Translations under genes and position numbers: made by a program | The notes under the pieces: generated by a model | The model's database searches: none | The model's input: only the letters and a program-made list of their open reading frames with translations | Told to the model about the DNA's origin: nothing | In this document: positions 11,087 to 20,029 of the stretch, in pieces | Layout of the letters: every line of letters begins with the position of its first letter | Position numbering within the stretch: position 1 is the stretch's first letter | Assembly (NCBI RefSeq): GCF_001404515.1 | Contig: NZ_CXWE01000006.1 | Span: 248,001 to 312,000, forward strand | Length of the DNA stretch: 64,000 nt | Source of the DNA: Roseibium album | Lineage (GTDB): Bacteria > Pseudomonadota > Alphaproteobacteria > Rhizobiales > Stappiaceae | Reading direction: 5' to 3'

Positions 11087-12025
11087 ATGACGGGCGGCGC
11101 CGACAGGAAATCTGCATGGTTTGACAGGCCGCGCTGCAAAAAGGCCGGCGCTTCCTTGCTCGTGTGCGCTGCCGCGGTCTTTGCTCTGGCAGCAGGAGCA
11201 AATGCCCAAGAGGATACCGGACTGAAAAACCATATCCTTGGAATTGGAAATTGTCCGCCGTGGAACCCTCAATCGCCTGAAATTTGCCGCAACAGCCTGG
11301 ACAAGGTGGTGAGTGCTTTGGGTCCGAGGCTTGATGCCGGTCCGGACAACATTCACCTTCTCATCAACGAGGGTGCCAATGCGTCCGCCTTGAAGCGAAA
11401 GGCCACGGAGCTGGCCAATCGTCTTGGTCCGGAAGATCGTCTGATCATCTATGCCAACCTGCCTCTGGGCCAGAAGGATGATGATCCTTCGGGCGAGACC
11501 AATGGCTACGTGCTCGAGTTCTGGGCAGACCAACGCCCCGAAACAGCAACAGATGCAATCAGCGAGGGCACGTGGGTATCAGCGCCAGCCTTTGCGGCAA
11601 TGATCCACACTATTCCGGCCGCCGAGGTTATCCTTGTTCTTGATACCAACAACTCCTATGCGGTCAATATGCACCTATTCGACGCACACAGGGTCGACCA
11701 CAAGGAACGTCCCGAAGCGCTGGTTTCCTCGGCAGGTGCCGGACAGGCCGCCAACTATTCGGCAGATCGGACAATATCGCTGTTTGCGAAGCACCTTGCG
11801 TCGGCGCTTCATGAAACGGATGGCTCCCTGCTGGATGTGATGAGTGTGGCAGCCGGTGGTACACGGCAGGCAGCGATACCGATCTGCGCGGCGCTCAAGG
11901 AGCACCAGGACGAAAACGAGGCTCAGTCGGCGGATTGCCAGCAGGTCCCCGCCATTCACGATCCCGATGCTCTCCTGGGTGAAACGGCCCTTGTTCCGTT
12001 GGCCGAGTCCGGTTTGAACGACTAA
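11087..12025 (+). CDS. Secreted caspase-fold (C14-like) protein without catalytic residues
   Basis: A 312-residue protein with a signal peptide (about 1-40, cleavage near ANA-Q). The order of motifs follows the caspase-like C14 fold: DRLIIYANLPLG (117-128) sits where active enzymes have the strand ending in G-H-G, and ILVLDTNNSY (172-181) sits where they have LDACHSG. Both the catalytic His and Cys are therefore absent. A later SSAGAGQAANYSAD followed by a helical segment fits the ASS-x-Q-A-E region of C14 proteins. The family link is my reading and needs a structure prediction. The ATG at 11087 has a GGGAGAAACA ribosome site. Six or more cysteines suggest periplasmic disulfides. Confidence 0.65.
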   Translation: MTGGADRKSAWFDRPRCKKAGASLLVCAAAVFALAAGANAQEDTGLKNHILGIGNCPPWNPQSPEICRNSLDKVVSALGPRLDAGPDNIHLLINEGANASALKRKATELANRLGPEDRLIIYANLPLGQKDDDPSGETNGYVLEFWADQRPETATDAISEGTWVSAPAFAAMIHTIPAAEVILVLDTNNSYAVNMHLFDAHRVDHKERPEALVSSAGAGQAANYSADRTISLFAKHLASALHETDGSLLDVMSVAAGGTRQAAIPICAALKEHQDENEAQSADCQQVPAIHDPDALLGETALVPLAESGLND

Positions 12026-12041
12026 GAACCGGGCTCGCCGT

Positions 12042-13133
12042 TTATCCGGAGAGGCCCCCGCCCGCATTGCAGCTTGCCGAAGCCAGAACGTTCAATGCAT
12101 CACCTGTGTTGGCTTCCGCTTTTCTGATACTCGGTCGTCCCTGGAGCCGCTCCACGAACCAGTCCCAGTCATCGGCATCAATCCGCGCCAGACCGGAATC
12201 ACGGAGCGGCGCAATCGGCTGAATGCCGTTTTGGCCGACCTGGCCGATCGCGAAACGAAAGGCGTAGCCAGGGGTCAGGCCCATGCGCAGATCCGAAACG
12301 ACAACCTTGTCTCCGACAAGCTCTGTCCTGAAATATCCCCTGCTGAACCATTCCAGCTTTTTGAAGGCAGCTGTATTCGTCAGGCATGCAGCCAATTCCG
12401 GATGCCGGGGATGTTCATAAATCTCAGGTGCGCCTTTGCCGTCGAGCAAAGAGAAATACAGGTTGTCGTAGCCGTCTTCCCGCAATCCGATGACTTTCCA
12501 GAGCAAAACATTGAAAGGCGCAGCAATCGCGTAAACGGCATCCGGTTCCATGCCCTGGCTCTGAAACACCGATCGCGCCTGAGACTGCACATATTGCTGA
12601 AGCACAGCGCTGAGGCCAAGATAACCAGTCGTCAACACCAATGCGCCTGCGACCCAGTTTCGAAGTCGTGACGTCCAGTTTTTCTTGCACAGTGCATAGA
12701 TAACCACGACGAGCAGCGGGATCGTGTAAACCGGATCGATAATGAACACCGAGCCGACGCCCACCGGGTCCGGGTAAAACGGCCAGAACAGCCTTGTGCC
12801 ATAAACTGTCATCGCGTCGATGATCGCGTGCGTCGACAGGACAAGAAAAACCGCTCCCCATGTCAACCAGCGTTGATCCCGCAAGCCTTTGAACAATCTC
12901 ATCAATGCTTCGCCGATTACCGGCGCGGCCAAGGCATGGACGAAGATCGAATGCGACCAGCCGCGGTGGTAAACGAAACTGTCGATGGGGTCGTCAAACG
13001 GAATAAACACATCCAGATCCGGCAATGTGCCGAGCAGGCCACCCACCAACACTGCCTTGCGTGGTCCGATCTTTGGTCCGAGGCAGGCGGTTGAAACGGC
13101 GGCACCGAGAACGAATTGAGTGAGTGAATCCAT
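12042..13133 (-). CDS. Inner-membrane DUF457/YdjM-family metal-dependent hydrolase-like protein
   Basis: A 363-residue integral membrane protein. The N-terminal half carries the DUF457 signature: MDSLTQFVLGAAVS, LGTLPDLDVF (PDxD), HRGWSHS, and the THAIIDAMTVYG helix, i.e. conserved His and Asp residues that could bind metal. Four to five transmembrane helices lie between about residues 1 and 190; the C-terminal 170 residues are soluble. Members of this family are annotated as membrane-bound hydrolases, and E. coli YdjM is LexA-regulated, but no reaction is established. It ends 16 bases from the caspase-like gene on the opposite strand. Confidence 0.85.
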   Translation of the reverse strand: MDSLTQFVLGAAVSTACLGPKIGPRKAVLVGGLLGTLPDLDVFIPFDDPIDSFVYHRGWSHSIFVHALAAPVIGEALMRLFKGLRDQRWLTWGAVFLVLSTHAIIDAMTVYGTRLFWPFYPDPVGVGSVFIIDPVYTIPLLVVVIYALCKKNWTSRLRNWVAGALVLTTGYLGLSAVLQQYVQSQARSVFQSQGMEPDAVYAIAAPFNVLLWKVIGLREDGYDNLYFSLLDGKGAPEIYEHPRHPELAACLTNTAAFKKLEWFSRGYFRTELVGDKVVVSDLRMGLTPGYAFRFAIGQVGQNGIQPIAPLRDSGLARIDADDWDWFVERLQGRPSIRKAEANTGDALNVLASASCNAGGGLSG

Positions 13134-13210
13134 TTATTGGTCCGTGGGTAACACAGCAGGAAAGTCAGCCGGATATGTGGTAGCGTGCACCCATTGGCAA
13201 TGCATCACGC

Positions 13211-13239
13211 AAAAAAGGCGGATCAGTCAACCCGCCCTT
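13211..13239 (-). terminator. Rho-independent terminator of ilvD
   Basis: Read on the minus strand, 29 bases after the ilvD stop, a GGGCGG / CCGCC stem with a 10-base loop is followed by six T. Short stem but correct geometry and position. Confidence 0.65.
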
Positions 13240-13267
13240 GTCTCTTGTTCGTCAAAATCGAGGCGAC

Positions 13268-15112
13268 TCAGTCCACTTCCCTGACCGCTCCCTTGGCCGC
13301 ACTTGTCGTCATCTTGGCGTAAGCACGCAATGCCTTGGTGACCTTGCGCTTGCGCGTTTCGATCGGCTTCCAGGCCTTGTCACCCCTCGCTTCCATTGCG
13401 GCGCGGCGTTGTGCCAGTTCGTCATCGGAAATGTCGACTTTCAGGACCCGGTTCGGGATGTCGATAACGATTGTGTCGCCTTCTTCCACCAGGCCGACAG
13501 CGCCACCTTCTGCTGCCTCCGGAGACATGTGGCCGATCGAAAGGCCCGAGGTTCCACCGGAAAAACGCCCGTCCGTCACCAGCGCGCATTCCTTGCCCAG
13601 CCCCTTCGATTTCAGGTAACTGGTCGGATAGAGCATTTCCTGCATACCGGGCCCGCCACGCGGTCCCTCGTAGCGGATCAGCACAACGTCACCGGATTTG
13701 ACCTTGTTCGTCAGAATCGCCGAAACCGCACTGTCCTGACTTTCAAAGATACGCGCCGGACCGGTAAACTTGAGTATGCTATCGTCAACCCCTGCGGTTT
13801 TTACGACACAGCCTTCTTCGGCAATGTTGCCGTACAACACCGCAAGGCCGCCGTCATTGCTGTAGGCATGCTCGCCTTCGCGAATGACGCCCGTTTGGCG
13901 GTCAAGATCGAGTTCGTCCCACCGCCGGTTCTGACTGAAGGCAACCTGCGTCGGCACACCGCCAGGGGCAGCCTTGTAGAAATTGTGCACGCTTTCAGAA
14001 TTGGTCTGACGGATATCCCAACGTGCAAGGGCTTCCCCCATCGTTGAGGAGTGAACTGTCGGATTGTCGGTATGCAGTTTTCCGGCGCGATCCAGTTCAC
14101 CAAGGATAGCCATGATGCCGCCGGCCCGGTGAACATCTTCCATATGGATATTTTCAACCGCCGGGGCGACCTTGCAAAGCACAGGCACTTGCCGCGACAG
14201 CCGGTCGATGTCATCCATCGTAAAGCCGATTTCCCCTTCATAGGATGCGGCCAGAAGATGCAGGATCGTATTGGTCGACCCCCCCATCGAGATATCGAGG
14301 GTCATGGCATTTTCGAACGCCTTGAAATTCGCGATATTACGCGGCAGAACACTTTCATCATCCTGCTCGTAATAGCGTTTGGCGAGATCGACGATCAGGT
14401 GACCGGCTTCGACAAAGAGCCGCTCGCGGTCCGCATGGGTTGCGAGTGTGGAGCCATTGCCCGGCAAAGCCAGGCCGAGTGCTTCCGTCAGACAGTTCAT
14501 CGAGTTCGCCGTAAACATTCCCGAACACGAACCGCAGGTCGGACACGCGTTCTGCTCCAATGCAAGGACATCGGCATCGGACATCCTGTCATCTGCCGCT
14601 GCGACCATGGCGTCCACCAGATCGACGGATTTCTGTACACCGTTCTCCAGGACAACCTTGCCTGCCTCCATCGGTCCGCCAGAGACGAACACAACAGGAA
14701 TGTTCAACCGCATGGCCGCGTTCAGCATGCCCGGCGTGATCTTGTCGCAGTTGGAAATGCACACCAGGGCATCGGCGCAATGGCCGTTGACCATATATTC
14801 AACCGCATCGGAAATCACTTCGCGGGACGGCAGCGAATAAAGCATACCGTCATGGCCCATGGCGATACCATCATCCACCGCGATCGTGTTGAATTCCTTG
14901 GCAACGCCACCAGCCTTTTCGACTTCGCGCGCGACAAGCTGGCCGAGGTCCTTCAGGTGAACGTGTCCGGGCACAAACTGGGTAAAGGAATTGGATATTG
15001 CGATGATCGGCTTGCCGAAATCATCGTCCTTCATACCTGTCGCACGCCAAAGGCCGCGCGCACCAGCCATGTTGCGGCCATGAGTGGAAGTTCTGGAACG
15101 ATACGGGGGCAT
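13268..15112 (-). CDS. ilvD: Dihydroxy-acid dehydratase
   Basis: A 614-residue enzyme of the IlvD/Edd family, full length for the long IlvD class. Iron-sulfur ligands are visible in [10 protein letters not shown] and [18 protein letters not shown]; the carbamylated-Lys/Mg region is [12 protein letters not shown]; the C-terminal [14 protein letters not shown] is also present. It converts 2,3-dihydroxy-isovalerate and -methylvalerate to the 2-oxo acids in valine and isoleucine synthesis. Start ATG at 15112 follows GGGAGAGACGAG. It is transcribed alone: a terminator follows, and a 212-base leader containing a perfect inverted repeat precedes it. Confidence 0.96.
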   Translation of the reverse strand: MPPYRSRTSTHGRNMAGARGLWRATGMKDDDFGKPIIAISNSFTQFVPGHVHLKDLGQLVAREVEKAGGVAKEFNTIAVDDGIAMGHDGMLYSLPSREVISDAVEYMVNGHCADALVCISNCDKITPGMLNAAMRLNIPVVFVSGGPMEAGKVVLENGVQKSVDLVDAMVAAADDRMSDADVLALEQNACPTCGSCSGMFTANSMNCLTEALGLALPGNGSTLATHADRERLFVEAGHLIVDLAKRYYEQDDESVLPRNIANFKAFENAMTLDISMGGSTNTILHLLAASYEGEIGFTMDDIDRLSRQVPVLCKVAPAVENIHMEDVHRAGGIMAILGELDRAGKLHTDNPTVHSSTMGEALARWDIRQTNSESVHNFYKAAPGGVPTQVAFSQNRRWDELDLDRQTGVIREGEHAYSNDGGLAVLYGNIAEEGCVVKTAGVDDSILKFTGPARIFESQDSAVSAILTNKVKSGDVVLIRYEGPRGGPGMQEMLYPTSYLKSKGLGKECALVTDGRFSGGTSGLSIGHMSPEAAEGGAVGLVEEGDTIVIDIPNRVLKVDISDDELAQRRAAMEARGDKAWKPIETRKRKVTKALRAYAKMTTSAAKGAVREVD

Positions 15113-15148
15113 ATCTCGTCTCTCCCAAAGTCTGCAGACAATCCGGCC

Positions 15149-15176
15149 GTATCAGCTTGAATATGGTTGCTGATAC
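15149..15176 (-). promoter_or_regulatory. Perfect inverted repeat in the ilvD leader
   Basis: GTATCAGC and GCTGATAC, 8-bp arms separated by 12 bases, sit 37-64 bases upstream of the ilvD start codon. The arm centres are 20 bases apart, about two helical turns, so this could be an operator for a dimeric regulator, or an RNA hairpin in the leader. No branched-chain-rich leader peptide was found next to it. Confidence 0.5.
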
Positions 15177-15324
15177 CGGCAGAAAACCCGCGCCCGAATT
15201 TGATTTGATATGGGGTTTGACAGGTTTTTGACCAGAACGAAAGGTCTGAAAACACAAAAAGAGTACGCTCCGGTACGGTTGCTTCCAATTGAAACGCCCG
15301 GCGCGCCTGGTAACTCCCGGGGGC

Positions 15325-16293
15325 CTAGCGCGACACCCGGCGCACCGATCCGGGTGTGTGCCCGGTAACTCGTTTGAATGCCCGTGAAAAGGCCGCTTCA
15401 GAATCGTAGCCAAGCTGCGCTGCAACCTGACCAAGTGACATCTCTCCATCCTGAAATTCGGTCCAGGCCAGCTGCATGCGCCAGCGCGTCACGTATTGCA
15501 TGGCCCCTTCTCCTGTCATTTCCTTGAACCTGGCAGAAAAGGCCGATCTCGACATACCGGCGCACCTTGCGAGCCTTGCGACCGTCCAGGTGATATGAGG
15601 CTCGCGGTGAAAGGCCTGCAAGGCGCGTCCGAGTTTCGGATGCCGGAGAGCGCCGATCCATCCGGCCTCGTGCCCATCCGACTTTTCAAGCCAGCTTCGG
15701 ATCGCCTGGACCACCAAGATGTCGGCCAGGCGTGTCAGCACCACCTCACCCCCAGGCCTGGGGTCTCCGGCTTCTTCTGCCAGATACCGGAGTGTACTGT
15801 GAAGCCAGGTGCTTGCACCCTGATCGAAAGTGTCGAGGAAAATCTTGGACGGCAGCAGGTCGATCAACCTTTTTGCCACGGCATGATCAACCCGCAATAC
15901 GCCGCAGATCATGCGCGTGAGACGACCACTGCCACCAAAGATCATGGTTTCGTAATTCGGACTATGCCGTTTGGCGGGGATGTCGAAAAGTGGGGTGGCG
16001 GTCACGTCCCTTGAGCTTTTCAATTTCACCGGCCGCCCGTGAGGGAGAAGTATCAACTGACCGGGCCTCAGTTCGATCTCTGTCTGGTCCTCAAGAAAGA
16101 GCACACATGCCCCCTCCGTGACTGCAACGAGAACCATCCGTTCCGCGAGATCGGGCACATCAATGCCCCAGGGCTCCCTCAGCTCGGGAGCACAATAAAA
16201 AGTCCCGGTCAGTTTGAGCAGATGAAAAACGTCTCCAAGCGGATCTGCCATTGTCGCTGGTGACGACGGTGTCAACTGATCAGTTGCTGTCAC
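15325..16293 (-). CDS. AraC-family transcriptional regulator (cupin_6 type)
   Basis: A 322-residue regulator. An N-terminal cupin-like sensor (about 25-190, with LRPGQLILLPHG) precedes a C-terminal double helix-turn-helix (about 220-320: WTVARLARCAGMSRSAFSAR and LGQVAAQLGYDSEAAFSRAF, then TPGSVRR). It starts at GTG 16293 behind GGGGAGG. It is divergent from the DUF4345 membrane protein gene, 134 bases away, and probably controls it. Regulators of this class often respond to small lipophilic or aldehyde-like compounds; the ligand here is unknown. Confidence 0.9.
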   Translation of the reverse strand: MTATDQLTPSSPATMADPLGDVFHLLKLTGTFYCAPELREPWGIDVPDLAERMVLVAVTEGACVLFLEDQTEIELRPGQLILLPHGRPVKLKSSRDVTATPLFDIPAKRHSPNYETMIFGGSGRLTRMICGVLRVDHAVAKRLIDLLPSKIFLDTFDQGASTWLHSTLRYLAEEAGDPRPGGEVVLTRLADILVVQAIRSWLEKSDGHEAGWIGALRHPKLGRALQAFHREPHITWTVARLARCAGMSRSAFSARFKEMTGEGAMQYVTRWRMQLAWTEFQDGEMSLGQVAAQLGYDSEAAFSRAFKRVTGHTPGSVRRVSR

Positions 16294-16427
16294 GGATACC
16301 TCCCCAAATCGAATATGCAGGATCCAGTTTTCTGGATGAACTGCAAGTTTTTTCAGATTTCAAGACATAGAAAGTCCAAAGCAACCCGTACAAATTGAAG
16401 GCGCAGATAATTATTTGGAGATCTCTC

Positions 16428-16832
16428 ATGTCAAATCCGAACAGAAAAATCGCGCTTGGACTGTCCGCCTTCACCCTTTTGCCAGTTGGCACGCTGGTCA
16501 CGTTTTTCCCCGCGTCACTCTATGCGCTCAACGGGCGCGTGCTCGATCCTTCCGCCGCCATGATGAGCGAAATACGGGCCCCGGGTGTTTTTATCCTGCT
16601 GGCAGGGGTACTCGCGTTATGCGGTCTCTTCAGGCAGGCACTCGAGGGACCTGCCCTGCTCGCATCCGCCGGGCTGCTCTTGTCCTATGGCATCGGCCGG
16701 CTTATAAGCCTGCCGCTCGACGGCCTGCCTCCCGTATCCCTGCTTGTTGCCATGGGCATCGAGGTTTGCCTCGGCACCTGGTGCGCGGTCCTCTATGCTG
16801 ATCGGGTGAAGTTATCTGGGCAATTCGCATGA
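16428..16832 (+). CDS. DUF4345-type small integral membrane protein
   Basis: A 134-residue protein with four predicted membrane helices (about 8-30, 45-65, 72-92, 100-120). The second contains RAPGVFILLAGVLALCGL. The pattern matches DUF4345/DoxX-like small membrane proteins. The ATG at 16428 has GGAG at 16417-16420; the frame is open 11 codons further up without a ribosome site. It is divergent from, and likely regulated by, the AraC-type gene. Function unknown. Confidence 0.8.
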   Translation: MSNPNRKIALGLSAFTLLPVGTLVTFFPASLYALNGRVLDPSAAMMSEIRAPGVFILLAGVLALCGLFRQALEGPALLASAGLLLSYGIGRLISLPLDGLPPVSLLVAMGIEVCLGTWCAVLYADRVKLSGQFA

Positions 16833-16838
16833 AAAGAA

Positions 16839-16869
16839 AGCCGGCACAGGTGGAGGACCTGTACCGGCT
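16839..16869 (-). terminator. Terminator of the Old Yellow Enzyme gene
   Basis: AGCCGG-C-ACAGGT / ACCTGT-A-CCGGCT stem with one mismatch and a 5-base loop; on the minus strand it is followed by TTTCTTTTC. It lies between convergent genes and may also slow transcription of the plus-strand gene, which lacks a good T-run there. Confidence 0.7.
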
Positions 16870-16927
16870 ATCTATCAGACTGCCCTGGAGGGGTGGATGT
16901 CGGACAGCCTGAAAGAGGCAACTGTTG

Positions 16928-18031
16928 TTATGCTGCTACGGAGCTTTCGGCCAATGTCGGATAATCCGTGTAGCCCTTCTCTCCACCGCCATAGAGGGTC
17001 TCTGGATCCAATGCGTTCAGCGGTGAAGCACTTGCAAGCCTGTCGACCAGGTCCGGGTTTGAAATAAAGGGGCGACCAAACGCGACAAGATCGATTGCCT
17101 CCGAGTGAACGGCATTGATTGCCAAGTCCCGGTCATAGCCGTTGTTGCCCATCTTCGCCCCTTCAAAGAGCGCATAGAGCGCTGCAAGATCTCCGCCTTC
17201 AGGTATGTCCCGGGGCCCGCCCGTCTGGCCTTCGACCAGATGAAGATATGCAAGCCCATACCCGTTCAAAAGCCTGATGGCATGGGAGAACGTTTCCTGC
17301 GGGTTGCTGTCTGCGATATCATTGGCATTGGAGAACGGGCTCAGGCGGACGCCGACCCTGTCAGCACCCCAGACCGCGACGACCGCATCCATGACTTCCT
17401 TCAGAAAGCGCGTTCGGTTTTCAATCGAACCGCCATACTGATCGCTCCGTTTGTTGGATCCGTCCCTCAGGAACTGGTCGATCAGATATCCATTCGCTGC
17501 ATGCACCTCAATCCCGTCAAAGCCGGCCTCCTTGGCGTTTTCAGCCGCCTTTCGGTAGTCTTCGACAATGCCGGGAATTTCGTGCCTTTCCAGAGCGCGG
17601 GGGCTGGGGGTGTCGACAAACTGTGTTCCGTCGAATGTCTTTGAATTCGCTGCAATAGCCGACGGAGCAACGGGGTCGGCTCCACCAGGCTGCAATACGG
17701 GGTGTGAAATCCGGCCGACATGCCAGAGCTGGATGACGATCTTGCCGTCTTTTGCGTGCACGGCGTCAATCACTTTTTTCCAGCCTTCCACCTGTGCGTC
17801 CGAATGAATGCCCGGGGTCCAGGCATATCCCTTTCCTTGTGGTGAAATTTGCGAAGCTTCCGTGATGATCAGCCCTGCACCTGCGCGCTGTCCGTAATAT
17901 TCAGCATGCAATTCGATCGGAGCATCGTCTTCAGGTCTCGCCCGATTGCGTGTCAGCGGTGCCATGACAATGCGATTTTTCAACTCAATCGCGCCGGCCC
18001 TGGCGGGTGCGAACAGTTTTGCATCAGACAT
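16928..18031 (-). CDS. Alkene reductase, Old Yellow Enzyme family (NemA-like)
   Basis: A 367-residue FMN-dependent (beta/alpha)8-barrel ene-reductase. Family motifs: NRIVMAPLTRNRA near the N-terminus, IVIQLWHVGRISH (FMN/phenol site), and EVHAANGYLIDQFLRDGSNKR with the substrate-binding H-x-x-N. It reduces activated alkenes, nitro compounds or nitrate esters with NAD(P)H. Start ATG at 18031 has AAGGAA upstream. A 24-base palindrome 40 bases upstream matches a site in front of the neighbouring TetR gene, so this is the likely target of that regulator, as NemR controls nemA in E. coli. Confidence 0.93.
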   Translation of the reverse strand: MSDAKLFAPARAGAIELKNRIVMAPLTRNRARPEDDAPIELHAEYYGQRAGAGLIITEASQISPQGKGYAWTPGIHSDAQVEGWKKVIDAVHAKDGKIVIQLWHVGRISHPVLQPGGADPVAPSAIAANSKTFDGTQFVDTPSPRALERHEIPGIVEDYRKAAENAKEAGFDGIEVHAANGYLIDQFLRDGSNKRSDQYGGSIENRTRFLKEVMDAVVAVWGADRVGVRLSPFSNANDIADSNPQETFSHAIRLLNGYGLAYLHLVEGQTGGPRDIPEGGDLAALYALFEGAKMGNNGYDRDLAINAVHSEAIDLVAFGRPFISNPDLVDRLASASPLNALDPETLYGGGEKGYTDYPTLAESSVAA

Positions 18032-18070
18032 TATCGGTTCCTTTTTCTGTCGTTTAAGTTGCCAGATCTA

Positions 18071-18094
18071 TTTATGGAACATTCGGTCCATAAA
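18071..18094. promoter_or_regulatory. Palindromic operator upstream of the Old Yellow Enzyme gene
   Basis: TTTATGGA - 8 bases - TCCATAAA, a perfect 8+8 inverted repeat. On the minus strand its first half reads TTTATGGACCG. The same ATGGACCG occurs in front of the TetR gene at about 18757-18776, so both are probably bound by that TetR protein. Confidence 0.75.
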
Positions 18095-18147
18095 TAAGCC
18101 TGCATGATCACAGGCAGTGTTGCACTCATTCCACCGGACATTTCTTG

Positions 18148-18747
18148 TCAGGCAGTTAGAATTGTTTGTGCTTGTTTCAGGGTATCGGCTATGCAATCTG
18201 CCGAAAATCCAGCCTTTCGAAGCGCAAGCGTTCCGATCGCAAGTGATGAATAGGCGCGCGCCCTGTCGCGAACGGCATCCGGATTGCCGGGGTCAAGAAC
18301 CTGCGCGAAAATCTCCTCGATCTTCTCGAGATGCCGGCGGCCGATTTCGGCAACTTCTGCGTCATGCGGTGCCAGCTCCGTTATACAGTTAACCAGCATG
18401 CAGCCTTTCGACCCGCCCTGCGGGTCGGAGAGAGCCTGCATCATTGCTTCCACGGGATTTCCGTCAGACGTCTCCGCCACATCTTTCAAGTTGCGAAGCC
18501 CGTTGCGCGAGTAATGCTCCAAGGCCCTCAGAAAAAGGGCCTGCTTGCTGTCGAAGGCTGCATAAAAACTCGACCTGCTCAAGCCCATCGCCTTTGTGAG
18601 ATCTTCCAGCGAAGTGGCCTCGTAGCCTTTTTTCCAGAAGACGAACAATGCTTGTTCCAGAGCAGTCGCCTCATCAAAATTACGCGGCCGTCCCGGTCCG
18701 GCCGGGCGGCTTTTCGATGTCGGGGACTGAGCGCTCGTTTTCGTCAT
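18148..18747 (-). CDS. TetR-family regulator (probable NemR-like repressor)
   Basis: A 199-residue TetR protein. DNA-binding domain at about 18-70 (GRPRNFDEATALEQALFVFW, TSLEDLTKAMGLSRSSFYAAF), with a ligand domain rich in helices after it and a Cys in GGSKGCMLVNC that fits the C-terminal TetR_C family of NemR-type regulators. NemR senses electrophiles through Cys; Cys in the motif GCMLVNC here could do so, but this is inference. The start at 18747 is chosen because the operator at 18757-18776 lies directly upstream; the frame stays open to 19011 but overlaps the next gene. Confidence 0.85.
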   Translation of the reverse strand: MTKTSAQSPTSKSRPAGPGRPRNFDEATALEQALFVFWKKGYEATSLEDLTKAMGLSRSSFYAAFDSKQALFLRALEHYSRNGLRNLKDVAETSDGNPVEAMMQALSDPQGGSKGCMLVNCITELAPHDAEVAEIGRRHLEKIEEIFAQVLDPGNPDAVRDRARAYSSLAIGTLALRKAGFSADCIADTLKQAQTILTA

Positions 18748-18756
18748 GCACCATGA

Positions 18757-18776
18757 TATGGACCGTACAGTCCGGA
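18757..18776. promoter_or_regulatory. Autoregulatory operator of the TetR gene
   Basis: GGAC - CGTACA - GTCC at 18760-18773 within TATGGACCGTACAGTCC, sharing the half-site ATGGACCG with the operator at 18071-18094. It sits 10 bases upstream of the TetR start codon. Confidence 0.65.
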
Positions 18777-18850
18777 ATGCAAGACCCTCGAAACCAATTT
18801 GTGGACTGACCGTTTCAAAAAGGTGGTGGGAATACAGCTCCCCTGTCAGG

Positions 18851-20029
18851 TCACATGCGGCACGAGCCAGAAAACGCATCCCCAACGTCATCGAAAACGC
18901 GGGCAATCGCTTCCATCTCATAGAGCCTGCTGGTGCGCCTGACGCCTTCCACCAGATAGAAGTCCTGGATCGGAAACTGGTTGGAATTGAAGCGGAAATC
19001 TCCGCGAACACTTTCGAAAGGGGCTGCGTGAATGGCTGAAAGCATTGCTTCCTGATCCTTCACACCGCCAGTCAACTCAAGCGCAAAGTGAATCAGCTTT
19101 GCCGCATCATACCCTTGCGCGGCATAGACGGAGGGAGCGTAGTCGTACGCACGGCCGAATTCACGAACGAACCGTTTGTTGGCCGGATTATCGAGGTTTG
19201 GTGCCCAGTGAGATGCCGAAAACAGCCCCTCTCCCGTCTCCTTTGAATGTGGCAATGTCACCCCGTTCACGGTCTGGGACGACAGAAAGGGAATGATGCC
19301 CTTTATTCCAGATGTCTGAAACTGCCTGACCAGTTCCACTCCCATCCCTCCAGGCATGAATGCGTATATTGCGTCCGGTTCAATTCCCGCGATCTGGTCA
19401 AATTCGGCCGAAAAATCGGTTTGTCCCAGCTTGGGAAAGATTTCCCGGGCTATCTGACCTTTGAAATGTCGGCGGAAAGCCGCGATCGCGTCGCGGGCGG
19501 CCTCATAATCCGGGGCAATGGTCACAACCTGCTGGTATCCCTTGAGGCTGGCATAGCGGCCCATGGTCTCATGAACCTGATCGTCCTGCGACGCGGTGGA
19601 AAAGAAGTAGCGATTGCAATCGCGGCCGGCGATCGGCGCTGGACCGGATCCTGTTCCGATAAACAAGGTTCTGGATCTTACGACGGGATCGTGGACGGCC
19701 AGCATTACCTTTGAAAAATTTACGCCAACGAGAAGATCAATGCCGTTTTTGTCGATCAGCTTCGTGACCTGCTCGACTGCATAGTCCGCGTCGAGCTTGT
19801 CGTCGACGACGAGGACATTTGTCGGCAGGCCGCCAAGCGCTCCATTGGACTGATTGACCGCAAGCATGAAGCCGTCACGCATGTGTTCGCCGTAAATGGC
19901 GGCCGGTCCCGACAGGGTTGCCATGAAACCGATCCTGAGCTGCTTTTCTTCCTGCGCCAAAGCAGCGTCGCCCATGAGGCCGATTGCGGCCAGAACACCG
20001 GCAGTTTTTACCAAGATCCCACGTATCAT
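18851..20029 (-). CDS. ABC-type substrate-binding protein (branched-chain amino acid / amide type), orphan
   Basis: A 392-residue periplasmic binding protein of the Peripla_BP_6 (LivK-like) family: signal peptide about 1-27, then KQLRIGFMATLSGPAAIYGEHMRDGFMLAVNQ, the usual opening. VLVVDDKLDADYAVEQVTKLI and the later QGYDAAKLIHFAL are family-typical. No permease or ATPase gene lies beside it, so it either works with a transporter encoded elsewhere or serves as a sensor. The start at 20029 is chosen because it begins the signal sequence and is preceded by a purine-rich AAAAAAGAA. It is followed at 103 bases by the TetR start on the same strand. Confidence 0.88.
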   Translation of the reverse strand: MIRGILVKTAGVLAAIGLMGDAALAQEEKQLRIGFMATLSGPAAIYGEHMRDGFMLAVNQSNGALGGLPTNVLVVDDKLDADYAVEQVTKLIDKNGIDLLVGVNFSKVMLAVHDPVVRSRTLFIGTGSGPAPIAGRDCNRYFFSTASQDDQVHETMGRYASLKGYQQVVTIAPDYEAARDAIAAFRRHFKGQIAREIFPKLGQTDFSAEFDQIAGIEPDAIYAFMPGGMGVELVRQFQTSGIKGIIPFLSSQTVNGVTLPHSKETGEGLFSASHWAPNLDNPANKRFVREFGRAYDYAPSVYAAQGYDAAKLIHFALELTGGVKDQEAMLSAIHAAPFESVRGDFRFNSNQFPIQDFYLVEGVRRTSRLYEMEAIARVFDDVGDAFSGSCRM

